A stretch of DNA of 64,000 nt from Telmatactis stephensoni (Eukaryota > Cnidaria > Anthozoa > Actiniaria > Isophelliidae). Position 1 is the stretch's first letter; each line of letters opens with the position of its first letter. Below, one piece after another: positions 49,644-60,744 of the stretch. The position numbers were made by a program, and so were the translations under genes. The stretch is taken from the NCBI GenBank assembly GCA_029948255.1, contig JALIZF010001764.1, positions 62,001-126,000 of the forward strand, given 5' to 3'. Under the pieces are notes generated by a model. The model worked only from the letters and a program-made list of their open reading frames with translations, was not told the DNA's origin and made no database searches.

Positions 49644-51315
49644 CGCGTTAGCCAAACTCGTGTTGGTTGAAAGATGTGTTGCTCTTGATCACATTAGAAA
49701 TTTCGGCCGGGCATCAACGAAAAATTGAAAGCTCTATTCCATATTTTATAGTTCAGTCTGTGATTGTTTAAATCTATTAGCAGGAATAGGTTCATCCAGT
49801 GTTCACAATGCTGTGACGAAGGTACAGCTGTGTTGCTTTTGATCACATTAAATAATTTCGTACTTCCTAGTATTACCAATCCATTAAGATGTTCTTCTTT
49901 TGAGGACAAATGCTTGGTTGATTTTTATTGTTCAGAAAAGGAATTTGATAAAAAAATCTAAGGCATGATCAGTGGTCATGGACGGTTCCATTTGAAACTA
50001 AAATGCTATTTTCCACGTTATATAATTATGTGATTGTTTCAGTTTCAATTCATTAGCATGACTGGTGGTTGATCCGCTTTTCACAATGGCTCTGATGAAG
50101 GTACAGATTGAAAGAAAAAAAGGAGATTTAAATGAGAAAAAAAAAAAAAGGGGGAAGAAGCATATTATAATAATGGATAAAGATTTTGAGAAGATTAGTG
50201 CAATTTACCACCTTTTGTATATGATTACGCGCGTTGTCAGACGAAACTCTTAACTAGCACTGCTTCCCCTAATTATTTGGCATTGGCTTATTTTGGCTAA
50301 TACCAAAATATATTTGAAAAATTTTTGTAGTCTGTTAGGTGTTATTCATTTGCATTTTTCTCTTAAAAACAGATGTAGTCAAATGTGCGTTTTCGTATCC
50401 TGACATTTCATTCCCAACTATATTATCTGTTTATTTCATGAATTAAACCGTCTCGCTTTACACCGCTCTCTTGTAATCAAATAAATATTCATGCAACCTG
50501 GTGCTTTTACGATGAATGTCTAGTAGATTTTTCATAATTTAATTTTTACTAAAGTTTGTCCATTATGAAAGTTTCCTTTGCAAAAGTGAATCGGTATATG
50601 TATTTCACGTTGTGATTTTAAGAACTTTTTGTTCGTACAGCTGCTGTGTTCCGGCGCAGTAAAAAACAAAACGTTTGATAGGAGAAAAAACTACTTCAGA
50701 GACGATAATGACAAAGAGAGATAAGCTTTCACCAATGAACGAAAAACAAAATGGCTAAAAACACATGTGCCCAGTTCATGGAGTAGGAAAAATCTGAAAT
50801 GCACTTATACATCTGTTTCAGTCAAAAAACGACGATCGGAGATCCAACAATGGCTGTGAATGACGTCACGTGAACGTGTATCAGAAATAGAGATGTGAGT
50901 GAGTGAGTGAGTGAGTTAGTTAGTTACCCTAAAAAGCTATTCTAGCGGAAAACAGGGGGACGCATGACAAATGATCGCATCAGTCCCGTGTAAGTTAACG
51001 TATATCAAATCAAATCAAATCTTTTGGTTTCTCCTCGGATTTTAGAGTAGCATTATACTGCTAATATCTCCGAGGCTCATTGACCCTCGCTACCTTTTTT
51101 TAATTGACTATATATTGCTTTAATTTAGTCGAACACAGAGGCGGTAGTGGCTTTTAGTTTCCTAGTTTTTATGAATTTGTTGTTGTTGTTGTTGTTGTTG
51201 TCGTCTTTTCTATTGTCTTGTATATTTTGCATTTTCTTTTCTCTTCCTTCCAGTTTTCTCTTAATTTCTTTTTAGTTATTTTTAACCGAATTCATCACGA
51301 ACGTTTTGTCCCTTA
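49644..51315. other. Array spacer module, copy 3 (rearranged)
   Basis: 49644-50180 follows copies 1 and 2, then about 500 bp are missing. 50420-51140 instead matches 56290-57010 and 61210-61590. It contains (GTGA)n near 50885-50915 and the 'cgaacacagagg' anchor at about 51128. Confidence 0.75.
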
Positions 51316-52482
51316 TTAAACCAATGCGTCACATTGCTCATCGTTGTTCTCAGCGACGATCTGTTCGTTTCTTTCTGGTAACACATTAAGTATGGACAAC
51401 TCGACAGCATGTTTCCCTTCATCATTGTGTTTCATGTCCTCTCTCTGCTCTGAGGCTGGTTCTTTCATTCTTCTCTCTGAGCCAACATGTGGTTGTTCGT
51501 TCTTGATCTGTGGAGATACCTTTAATACAAATGGGCCAGGAGCATTGGGGTTTTCGTCATTACTTGTCTGGATGCCAAAAAGTCGAAAGAAATATCTGCG
51601 AAACTCATTGGTGCGCAGTCCGTAGACAATAGGACTGAAAAGTGAGTTTAGATGTAAGAAAAAAGTGCTCCATGGTTCGAAGGCGAAATAGGTGGGTCCT
51701 CCGACTTCCGCAAACCCGTAGTGTAATGCAAGAAACACATTGACAAGCTCTGGTAGATAACTTAAGGAAAAAACTCCCAATAGCATAACAGCAGTAATGG
51801 CTGATTTGCGATTTGAAAGGTTTCTTGAGTTTGATTCGTGGCTGGCATTATGTTGATGGATCTGGCGGTTTTGCCTACGGATAACTGCAAAGATCTTGAC
51901 GTACCAGTACAGAATACAGAAGAGAGAAAGGATTGGGACAATGACGATGTACGAGCCATTTTCTCTTGATGATGTTGCTCCAGTTGTCACTAATGAGGCA
52001 ACATGGATGGCCCAGTTTGCTATTGCTACGTATACAAGTCTACGTACAGTAATACGGTTTGGGTATTCGTACGGATCGGTTATGGCAACGTACCTTTCAT
52101 AGGTGAGGCATGCTAGTTGACAGAGTGATGCACTTGACAAAAGTGTGTAGCTGAGATCGAAAGTACTATCTAGACTGCAGTTGACATCGTTGTTCACTAA
52201 ATGATACAGTTCTTTAGCAACTAAAAGAGGCTGAGAGATCAGACCAGAAAGAACATCTGTGACGGCAAGAAGGGCCAGGACAACGAAACGTTCTTTTCGC
52301 AAGGATTCAAACTTTGCTACAATGATAAGAGTGACGGCGTTGAGAAATAGGACGAATGGTATGGTCAAAAGCTGAAGGACCACAACAACGATACTGGATA
52401 TATTTGTAGCTTGGTTGGTAAAAGAGGGATGCCATGCGAGTGGATCCACTAAGCGACACTGTTGGATCTCTGTGTCGTTCAT
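51316..52482 (-). CDS. Class A GPCR, array copy 4
   Basis: Single exon, 388 residues from ATG 52482. The seven-segment core is identical or nearly so to copy 2 (45027-46193). Substitutions are confined to the tail: Gly to Glu in NDENPN, Asn to Lys in SPQIKNEQ, and the end AENNDEQCDALV. All class A landmarks listed for copy 2 are present (N48, D76, C102, ERY, NSxxxPxxY). Such near identity of a gene 6.3 kb away implies very recent duplication or conversion. Confidence 0.9.
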   Translation of the reverse strand: MNDTEIQQCRLVDPLAWHPSFTNQATNISSIVVVVLQLLTIPFVLFLNAVTLIIVAKFESLRKERFVVLALLAVTDVLSGLISQPLLVAKELYHLVNNDVNCSLDSTFDLSYTLLSSASLCQLACLTYERYVAITDPYEYPNRITVRRLVYVAIANWAIHVASLVTTGATSSRENGSYIVIVPILSLFCILYWYVKIFAVIRRQNRQIHQHNASHESNSRNLSNRKSAITAVMLLGVFSLSYLPELVNVFLALHYGFAEVGGPTYFAFEPWSTFFLHLNSLFSPIVYGLRTNEFRRYFFRLFGIQTSNDENPNAPGPFVLKVSPQIKNEQPHVGSERRMKEPASEQREDMKHNDEGKHAVELSILNVLPERNEQIVAENNDEQCDALV

Positions 52483-54467
52483 CGCGTTAGCCAAACTCGT
52501 GTTGGTTGAAAGATGTGTTGCTCTTGATCACATGAGAAATTTCGTGCATCAACGAAAAATTGAAAGCTCTATTCCATATTTTATAGTTCAGTCTGTGATT
52601 GTTTAAATCCATTAGCAGGAATAGGTTCATCCAGTGTTCACAATGCTGTGACGAAGGTGTTGCTTTTGATCACATTAAATAATTTCGTACTTCCTAGTAT
52701 TACCAATCCATTAAGATGTTCTTCTTTTGAGGATAGATGCTTCATTGAAGAAATCTAAGGCTTGATCAATGCGGGTTATGGTTCCTTTTCAAACTAAAAT
52801 GCCATATTCCACGTTTTATAATTATAGGATTGTTTGTTTCATTAGCATGACTGGTGGTTGATCCGGTTTTCACAATGGCTCTGATGAAGGTACAGATTGA
52901 AAGAAAAAAGGAGATTAAAATGAGAAAAAAAGGGGAAGAAGCATATTATATATAATAATTGATAAAGATTTTAAGGAGAACGAGGGAGTAATGGAAAAAG
53001 ATGTTTCAAAATCAGGACGAGATCTGCAACATTGTGTAAATCTTATCGTGAAACTTCTGCTACGCATGTTATATGGTTTGTTTTCAAAGTGATAAGCTAT
53101 ATTCCACGTTGCTGTTCTGTACTGAATTGTTTAACCCATAAGCAGGATTGGACTGTTCCAGTGTTGTCAATATGATAACGAATATGTACAGATTTTTGAA
53201 GTATACGGCTTTGATCATTATTAGTTGTTTGGGAAATTTTCATTATTGGCCATATGTTGCAACGATTGTCCATAATGAAACTTCCCTGTTCCCTGTTGTA
53301 TTCAACATTGTTGTTGTATGTTCATTATCAGGATTAAGCTGTCCACAAGCGTTGACGAAAGTAGAGATTAACAAGGGAGTAAATTGCGCAAGTGAACTAG
53401 GAAGAGAGAAGACGAAAACAATACTTGTATAAGTTAAGAGGCTTCCTGAAATCTCAGTACAAAAATGTACAAATGTTCATCTAAATATGAAAAGGCAAGT
53501 GCGATTAGTGCAATTTACCACCTTTAATTTTGAATGATTACGCGCGGTGTCAGACGAAAATCTTGACTAGCACTGCTGCCCCTAATTTGGCATTGCCTTA
53601 TTTTGGCTAATGCCAAAATATATGTGAAAAATGTTGTAGTCTGTTCTTAGTTTGAACGGCCTTAGAAGTTAGGTGTTATTCATTTGCATTTTTCTCTTAA
53701 AACCAGCTGTAGTCAAATATATGCGTTTTCGTATCCTGACATTTCATTCCCAATTAGTAGCTTTGAGTTTCTCGAACATTTGTTCATTCATTTTCAAAAT
53801 ATATAACGAAAACAAACCACATCTTTTATAAGCTCCAAGATATACAGTTAGACTTTCCAGAATATCCATCAAAGAAAACTCAAAAACACCAGTGAAAGAA
53901 GCAAATGTTTTATTAAGTAAGAATGGACAAATGAGACATGCCGTTTTTCATGCACTTCTTCACTTGTTATCACATTTCATACCAGGTCGTTAAATAATGT
54001 GATAAAAAATAACGGTGCATGGTCACGTACGTATAGTCTGCTGAACTGATATATAAATAGTGGACACAACATGTAAAAAATCTTAATAATTGGGTGGTTT
54101 AGAACCTGTTAATAAAATCTTTTTGCAGTTAAAAACAAGGGTACGATTGTTGAGACACCTTGTATAGATCATTGCCGGCTGGGGTGCTTGTGCTCCAATA
54201 ACTCGAATTTTTGCAAAGATGAAGCTACTTTCTTGTGTTACAGCAAAAATCGCAACCCGTACTTTAATTTCCAACTTCGCAACAACAATGCAACAACAAA
54301 TATTTGTTTAATACCACATACGGACAATATTTACAATCATGAGTAATCAGATTCTGTTTTAGGGACCTACAAAGAACTGCAAAGCTAATCGAGCTAGGTA
54401 TTAGAACAAAGGGACTTCATAGTGGGTATAGTAGTTTAGTGTTGATTTGCAGTAGTTTTTCAACATT
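52483..54467. other. Array spacer module, copy 4
   Basis: Matches copies 1 and 2 of the spacer (46200-48250) with more substitutions after 53430 and several small indels. It runs into the inverted duplication at 54468. Confidence 0.75.
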
Positions 54468-55015
54468 TTAAAGTGCTACTATTATGAAAAAACGCCGACA
54501 TCAAATTTAGCTGAAACGATACTGAATAGCTCTTCAAGAATCTAATAATCGCTAGGTAAAATCTTTTCTTGGTATTCCAAAGGGAAGTACTATATTTTTA
54601 TGAATCTTTAGAGGTGTCAGTGACGTCATTTACTCAACTCATCACCGCTTCGCTCCATACATTTCTTTGTATTTTGTGATTATCTCAACGTAATTGTTCT
54701 ACAATGGAGAAAACTGGCCAGAAAATTAACCCTAGACACAAACAATGCAAGAAAACTCTTTCACACAAACTATTAGTGTAAAAGAAATAAAATAAACCAA
54801 GCCAACTAAATACAAAGAAATGTATGGAATGAAGCCGTAATTTGAGTAAATGACGTCAGTGACACCTCTAAAGATTCATAAAAATATAGTACTTCCTGGC
54901 CCTTTGGAATACCGAGAAAAGTTTTATCTTGTGATTAGTAGATCATTGAAGAGTTATTCAGTGTCGTTTCAGCTAAATTTGATGTCGGCGTTTTTTCATA
55001 ATAGTAGTACTTTAA
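54468..55015. repeat. Inverted duplication of array spacer around an inner inverted repeat
   Basis: Arms of about 206 bp (54468-54673 and 54808-55015) with a spacer of about 134 bp. The outer roughly 90 bp of each arm is array spacer (gaaaaaacgccgacatcaaa and neighbours). The inner part (ggtattccaaaggg ... gtgacgtcatttactcaa) is an inverted-repeat element. The right arm's spacer part is nearer to the copy 1 sequence than the left arm's. Confidence 0.8.
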
Positions 55016-55049
55016 GTATATGCAGTTCAGATATATTTTCTTAGTAAGT

Positions 55050-55215
55050 TGGTGGATATGTTTGATGCACGGAGCTTGTGTGAATTCGTTCAATCATTGG
55101 TTAATTGCAATATGCTTCGCCCCCAAGGATTATTGACGGATCAGAAAAAAAGATGGAAAAATACAGTCTCGGTGCAACGATTTTTGCTGTGATCATGAGT
55201 CATTTTTGTGGTTAC
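55050..55215. other. Segment shared with 61050-61200
   Basis: 'gcacggagcttgtgtgaatt', 'tcattggttaatt' and 'caacgattttygctgt' match in order. In the 61-kb copy the sequence continues straight into what lies at 56260 here. Confidence 0.65.
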
Positions 55216-56240
55216 TCCCGTCTAAAGGACGGAGTACCACTATGCTATGGCGCGATGTAAGGGTGGAAGTCTGTAACACCCGAACGCCCGACTCTTTTCC
55301 GAGATCGGTCCGATCTTCCGATGCCCATCTTCTGGATAACACAGAAAACATATGTTTCAAAATAGCTAGCTAGAAGGAAAATCAATGAATTTTACTGTCG
55401 TTACTAAAAGGCAGATAAACGTGTCGGAGAACACATGCTCTAGAATTGATACAAACTGAACATGGAACATATATAGCGTGACTGAATAAGCACTCTCAGA
55501 CATGTCCACTGATACACACGAAAAATTACAGACGTTATTAAAGGAGAAGCCAGCAACAAAAATCTTTTTCACTCCAACATCAAAGTCAACCAAGCTTTTA
55601 GTGTTCGTACTCTATCATCACTGACAAGAGTCAAAGAAGATAAACAAACGAAGACTCGGCATTTTGAAAGGACTGAAAGCCGCCGTCCCGAGCGCCGTGA
55701 AGGCCGCCATCGAGTCCGCTAGCCGAAAACAGCAACAGAAAGGGATATTGAGTTAGTTTATTGGATTAGTGTTTTATGAAGCAATTTCTTTTATATTTAT
55801 AGCGACATTTTAGAAAGAAGCATTTTTGCATTTGTATTGTAAACACACTGACAATAAATATACTAAAATTCACTATCCGAAAACGTGTAACTTCTGCATG
55901 GTCGAGTGGATAAACCATGGCTTCCCAAGCGAAAGGTCTAGGGTTCGAGCCACGGCCACGACGGTGATTGATTTTTTTTTTTCACTTTTTTTTCACACAT
56001 TTTTTTTTTCTTTTATAGCTAATGACTCTATTTTCGCTAAAAAAATTATTGATTTATTGATTTAGATTTTTGTCTTCAAATGAAAACTCGTTATTTTACT
56101 AAAATATATTGTTTGGGCTTCCTGTGGTCATTTCGGTCAATCCACGAGCTACTTCGCCATTGGCGGGGATTGTAGCTACTCCCGTAGCCAGAGTACAACT
56201 ATTTGCAACTAAATATTAAAAAATTGGAGTAACCACATGA
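55213..56240. mobile_element. 1-kb insertion with GTGGTTACTCC ends
   Basis: Starts gtggttactcccgtctaaag and ends ggagtaaccac. The related stretch near 61.2 kb lacks it. The interior carries a tRNA-like head at 55893-55965 but no transposase. The right edge includes about 25 extra bases not explained by the empty site, so the exact boundary is uncertain. Confidence 0.6.
55893..55965 (+). repeat. tRNA-like SINE head (Gly CCC-like)
   Basis: gcatggtcgagtggataaac gives an A box. The loop ttCCCaa sits between ggc and gcg, and 'agggttcgagccac' is a good B box. A T-rich run follows. The acceptor stem is not closed, so it is called a tRNA-derived repeat. Confidence 0.5.
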
Positions 56241-56279
56241 GCTCTTTGAGCGCCTTTAATTTTGTGTGTTTTCAGTGAA

Positions 56280-57145
56280 AGAATATGTCATCGAAAAACC
56301 TATATCATCTGTTTATTTCATAAATTAAACCGTCTCGCTTTACACTGTCTTTTAATCAAATAAATATTCATGCAACCTGGTGCTTTTACGATGAATGTCT
56401 GGTAGATTTTTCATAATTCAATTTTTACTAAAGTTTGTCCATTGTGCAATTCAAGTTTCCTTTGCAAAAGTGAATCGGTAAATTTCACGTTGTGATTTTA
56501 AGAACATTTTGTTCGTGCAGCTGCTGTGTTCCGGCGCAGTAAAAAACAAAACGTTTGATAGGAGCCGAAAAATTACTTCAATGACGATAATGACAAGAGA
56601 TATAAATTTTCACCAATGCACGAAAAACAAAATGTTTAAAAACACATGTGCCCAGTTCATCAAGCAGGAAAAATTTGAAATGCATATACATCTGTTTCAG
56701 TCAAAAAACGACGATCGGAGATCCAACAATGGCTGTGAATGACGTCACGTGAACGTGTATCAGAGAGATGTGAGTGAGTGAGTGAGTTAGTTAGTTACCC
56801 TAAAAAGCTATTCTAGCGGAAAACAGGGGGACGCATGACAAATGATCGCATCAGTCCCGTGTAAGTTAACGTATATCAAATCAAATCAAATCTTTTGGTT
56901 TCTCCTCGGATTTTAGAGTAGCATTATACTGCTAATATCTCCGAGGCTCATTGACCCTCGCTACCTTTAATTTTTAATTGACTATATATTGCTTTAATTT
57001 AGTCGAACACAGAGGTAGTGGCTTTTAGTTTCCTAGTTTTTATGAATTTGTTGTTGTTGTTGTTGTTGTCGTCTTTTCTATTGTCTTGTATATTTTGCAT
57101 TTTCTTTTCTCTTCCTTTCTAGTTTTCTCTTCTTTTTAGTTATTT
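56280..57145. other. Array 3' module, near the copy-5 receptor
   Basis: Matches 50420-51315 closely, with (GTGA)n at about 56770 and the phrase 'gattttagagtagcattata'. It ends in the 'cgaacacagagg' anchor and (TTG)n, 3' of the receptor at 57146. Confidence 0.75.
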
Positions 57146-58351
57146 TTAACCGAATTCATCACGAACGTTTTGTCCCTTATTAAACCAATGCGTCACATTC
57201 AGCTCATCGTTGTTCTCTGTGACGATCTGTTCGTTTCTTTCTGGTAACACATTAAGTATGGACAACTCGACAGCATGTTTTCCTTCATCATTGTATTTCA
57301 TGTCCTCTCTCTGCTCTGAGGCTGGTTCTTTCATTCTTCTCTCTGAGCCAACATGTGGTTGTTCATTGTTGATCTGTGGAGATACCTTTAATACAAATGG
57401 GCCAGGAGCATTGGGGTTTCCGTCATTACTTGTCTGGATGCCAAAAAGTCGAAAGAAATATCTGCGAAACTCATTGGTGAGCACTCCGTAGATAATAGGA
57501 CTGAAAAGTGAGTTTAGATGCAAGAAAAAAGTGCTCCAGGGTTCGAAGTTGAAATAGTCGGGTCCTCCGACTTCCGCAGACCCGTAGTGTAATCGAAGAA
57601 ACACATTGACAAGCTCTGGTAGATAACTCAAAGAAAAAATTCCTAATAGCATAACAGCAGTAATGGCTGATTTGCGATTTGAAAGGTTTCTTGAGTTTGA
57701 TTCGTGGTTGGCATTATGTTGATGCATCTGGCGGTTTTGCCTACGGATAACTGCAAAGATCTTGATGTACCAGTACAGAATACAGAAAAGAAGAAGGATT
57801 GGGATAATTGTAAAGTAAACGATATACTTTGCTGATAATGTTGTACCATATATCACTACTAAGGCAAGATGGATGGTCCAGTTTGCTATTGCTACATATA
57901 CAAGTCTACGTACAGTAATACGGTTTGGGTATTCGAACGGATCGGTTATGGCAACGTACTTTTCATAGGTGAGGCATGCAAGCTGACAGAGTGATGCACT
58001 TGAAAATAGTACGAAACTAAGATAGAAAACACTATCTAGACTGCAGTTGACATCATTGTTCAATAAATGATACAGTTCTTTAGCAACTAAAAGAGGCTGA
58101 GAGATCAGACCAGAAAGAACATCTGTGACAGCAAGAAGGGCCAGGGCAACGAAGCGTTCTTTTCGCAGGGATTCAAACTTTGCTACAATAATGAGAGTGA
58201 CGGCGTTGAAAAATATGACGAATGGTATGGTCAAAAGCTGAAGGACCACAACAACGATACTGGATATATTTGTAGATTGGTTGGTAAAAGATGGATGCCA
58301 TGTGAATGGATCCAATAATAGACGACAATGTTTGATCTCCGTGTCGTTCAT
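57146..58351 (-). CDS. Class A GPCR, array copy 5
   Basis: Single exon, 401 residues from ATG 58351 (MNDTEIKHCRLLLDPFTWHP). The landmarks match copy 2: Asn in LNAV/FNAV, LAVTD, NCSLD Cys and NSLFSPIIYGV. The segment-3 motif reads TYEKY, that is E-K-Y in place of E-R-Y, losing the nearly invariant arginine. Segment 4/5 loops (IYGTTLSAKYIVYFTIIPIL) match the pseudogene at 27 kb more than copies 2-4. The tail is nearly identical to the other copies, then extends to LNVTHWFNKGQNVRDEFG. Distinct core with shared tail suggests partial gene conversion. Confidence 0.9.
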   Translation of the reverse strand: MNDTEIKHCRLLLDPFTWHPSFTNQSTNISSIVVVVLQLLTIPFVIFFNAVTLIIVAKFESLRKERFVALALLAVTDVLSGLISQPLLVAKELYHLLNNDVNCSLDSVFYLSFVLFSSASLCQLACLTYEKYVAITDPFEYPNRITVRRLVYVAIANWTIHLALVVIYGTTLSAKYIVYFTIIPILLLFCILYWYIKIFAVIRRQNRQMHQHNANHESNSRNLSNRKSAITAVMLLGIFSLSYLPELVNVFLRLHYGSAEVGGPDYFNFEPWSTFFLHLNSLFSPIIYGVLTNEFRRYFFRLFGIQTSNDGNPNAPGPFVLKVSPQINNEQPHVGSERRMKEPASEQREDMKYNDEGKHAVELSILNVLPERNEQIVTENNDELNVTHWFNKGQNVRDEFG

Positions 58352-58600
58352 CGTCCAAGTAGCGTAAGAAACGGACTCATGTTATACTTAATATAGCGTT
58401 GCTATACACTCGACATTTGGTGCAACCTTAAGTAAAGTGTTAATCATTTTTTCCTAATTTTTATATCAGTTGTTTGGGAGATTTTATTTTCAAAGTCATT
58501 AATAATTCATGACTTGATACACCAATTAGATGCTTGTTTTAGGGACACGTGCATATGTATAAGTTAGTTCCAAACTCATGGGCTAGGATATCTTAATCCA

Positions 58601-58744
58601 GGCCTACTCCGGGCCCTAAAATCGCCGTAATTTGGGGCGATCGTAGGCGATTTAAGCAAAATTATCCCCAAAGATGCTAAAAACTTAAGGCGATTTAGGG
58701 CGATTTAGGGCGATTTTAGGCGATTTTAGGGCCCGGAATAGGCC
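58601..58744. mobile_element. 144-bp MITE with 8-bp target duplication (hAT-like)
   Basis: TIR GGCCTAYTCCGGGCCCTAAA plus atcgcc at both ends, with internal repeats of 'ggcgatttag'. The paralogous site at 29.03 kb reads 'tctcaatccatgg' without it. Here 58593-58600 (ttaatcca) and 58745-58752 (tcaatcca) are the duplicated target. Eight-bp duplication is usual for hAT elements. Confidence 0.85.
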
Positions 58745-58775
58745 TCAATCCATGGTTAAGAATTTTGTATAATTT

Positions 58776-59233
58776 ACATACGTACATCACTACTCACTTG
58801 TTGCCGAGTTAGTATTTCAAGTACCTTCTTCAAATACTACTGAATTTTAGGACTTTTAGTGACACTTAGATATAATGAGACTTTAAAATCTTGAAAAAGT
58901 AACTTTCAAGTAGGTAAAAAACGTCTGAAAGATTTTCGAAATGTTATCGAAAACGAATAGAACCCCGTACCACAACCTTTCCAACCCATTGGACTACAAT
59001 TATACGACGAGCCAGCTCGTTGCTCCTGATGGAATTTTTTTTTTTTTTCATATGACAATCAATGGGACACGGGTGAAAAACGCATTGCTCATGCTCTGAA
59101 GTTTTAAATAAAACTATTGGAGATTTAGTAAACCTTGAAAGTTAAGGCTGTTAAGCGCTTATCTTTTCCTAAAAGTAAGTAAGCGCTTATCTTTTCCTAA
59201 AAGATTGCTTTAGTCATCTTTTCCTGGTCAAAT
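58776..59233 (-). repeat. tRNA-derived SINE, copy 2, with flank
   Basis: On the minus strand gagctggctcgtcgtataat (A-box region) and 'ggtacggggttctattcg' (B-box region) sit in a unit also found at 60.27-60.74 kb. The unit includes two direct 'aagcgcttatcttttcctaa' repeats near 59155-59205. Confidence 0.65.
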
Positions 59234-60264
59234 AAAACACGAGAGAATTCGCATAATACACGACAGCTGAATCTACAGTACTTTTATTTGTAAACACGAC
59301 CGAAAACACGAACGCGTCTACGAATTCCCGCCGAATTTTCGAGCATGCGCAATGCCTTTTTCACCCTATCAATCAGTGGTATACTCATATTTGGTTCGAT
59401 TCGGCGTGATATAAGGGCGGGTTTGGTCGAGTGGCGAGACGAAATCGAGCCAAAATACCCATGGCGAGACCAAACGAGACCTGATATTTGCCGAATTGAG
59501 CCAAAAGTTGCCCGATAATTTATTTATCATCCCACGTTTTTCGCAGAAGTAGTACTGTGTTTTTAGAGAGTGATTGTTTGAAAACGTAAACTAATTATAA
59601 TTAACATATTGACGGCGCGCGTCCGTTTTTGAGAAGTGCATATGGCTGGAAAATTAATTAACCTCTCGCGATTTTGTTAAAAATGTTCATGTAGCCTTTC
59701 AGATGAATAATATTTTCCTTATTATTTGCCAAAAAGTAAAACAAAAATAAAACGCGTCTACTGCTTATTTAGAAGTCAGTTTCAATCTACTGTGATATTC
59801 AGGATATCAAGACACTGTCAAGATAGCGTGGAATATCAGGACAGTAGATCTCGCTTCTGATTGGCTATAATTAATTTTAGTGGGATGATAATGGCGGATA
59901 GCAAAAACGTAAAATCCATATCAACACCGCTTCCAGTGGTCAGTGCAAGGGAGCTCTTCAAAATTTTGTTTGTGTACGTTGATTTTTTGTTCGAATAAAT
60001 CACGAAGCGCGCGCGATATTCGAGGCGTTCCTCGTTGTGATGTATGAACGAAGTTGTAATGGTTAAATTGCAAGGTCAAGTTCCCGTCAAAATATGCTTA
60101 TTTCCCCAGGAAGAATGATTTGCATCGAGAAACAAAAACAAACTTCGTCCAAGTGCGGATTATACCTGAGATAACATTTACAGCTGTAAATATTGTAAAG
60201 TACTAGTAAATCAAAAGTAAAGCTTTAAAGTGATATCATCCTTCAAATCACGGCATAAGCAGGC
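59234..60264. other. Sequence between the two SINE copies
   Basis: Holds a loose inverted repeat near 59390-59510 (tttggttcgattcggc / gccgaattgagccaaa) and a hairpin near 59772-59862 (agaagtcagtttcaatctac / inverse). No gene was seen. Confidence 0.45.
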
Positions 60265-60744
60265 GATTACATAGGTACATCACTACTCACTTGTTCCCGA
60301 GTTAGTATTTCAAGTACCTGCTTCAAATACTACTGAATTTTAGGACTTTTAGTGACACTTAGACTTATAATTTAAGAATCTTGAAAAAGTAACTTTCAAG
60401 TAGGTAAAAAACGTCTGAAAGATTTTCGAAATGTTATCGAAAACGAATAGAACCCCGTACCACAACCTTTCCAGCCCATTGGACTACAATTATACGACGA
60501 GCCAGTTCGTTGCTCCTGATGGAATTTTCTAAGTTTTTTTTTTCATATGACAATCACTGATGGGACACGGGTAAAAAACGCATTGCGCATGCTCTGAAGT
60601 TTTAAATAAAACTATTGGAGATTTAGTAAACCTTGAAAGTTAAAACTGTCCGTAACAATTAAGCGCTTATCTTTTCCTAAAAGTAAGTAAGCGCTTATCT
60701 TTTCCTAAAGGATTGCTTTAGTCATCTTTTCCTGGTCAAATAAT
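60265..60744 (-). repeat. tRNA-derived SINE, copy 3, with flank
   Basis: Closely matches 58776-59233 in the same orientation, ending at 'ttcctggtcaaataa'. Small indels are present (for example 'gtccgtaacaatt' near 60648). Confidence 0.65.

Noticed and set aside
58776..60744. Reading the paired direct repeats as LTRs of a retrotransposon
   Set aside because: No primer-binding site, polypurine tract, TG...CA ends or gag/pol were seen, and the repeats contain a tRNA-like SINE head.
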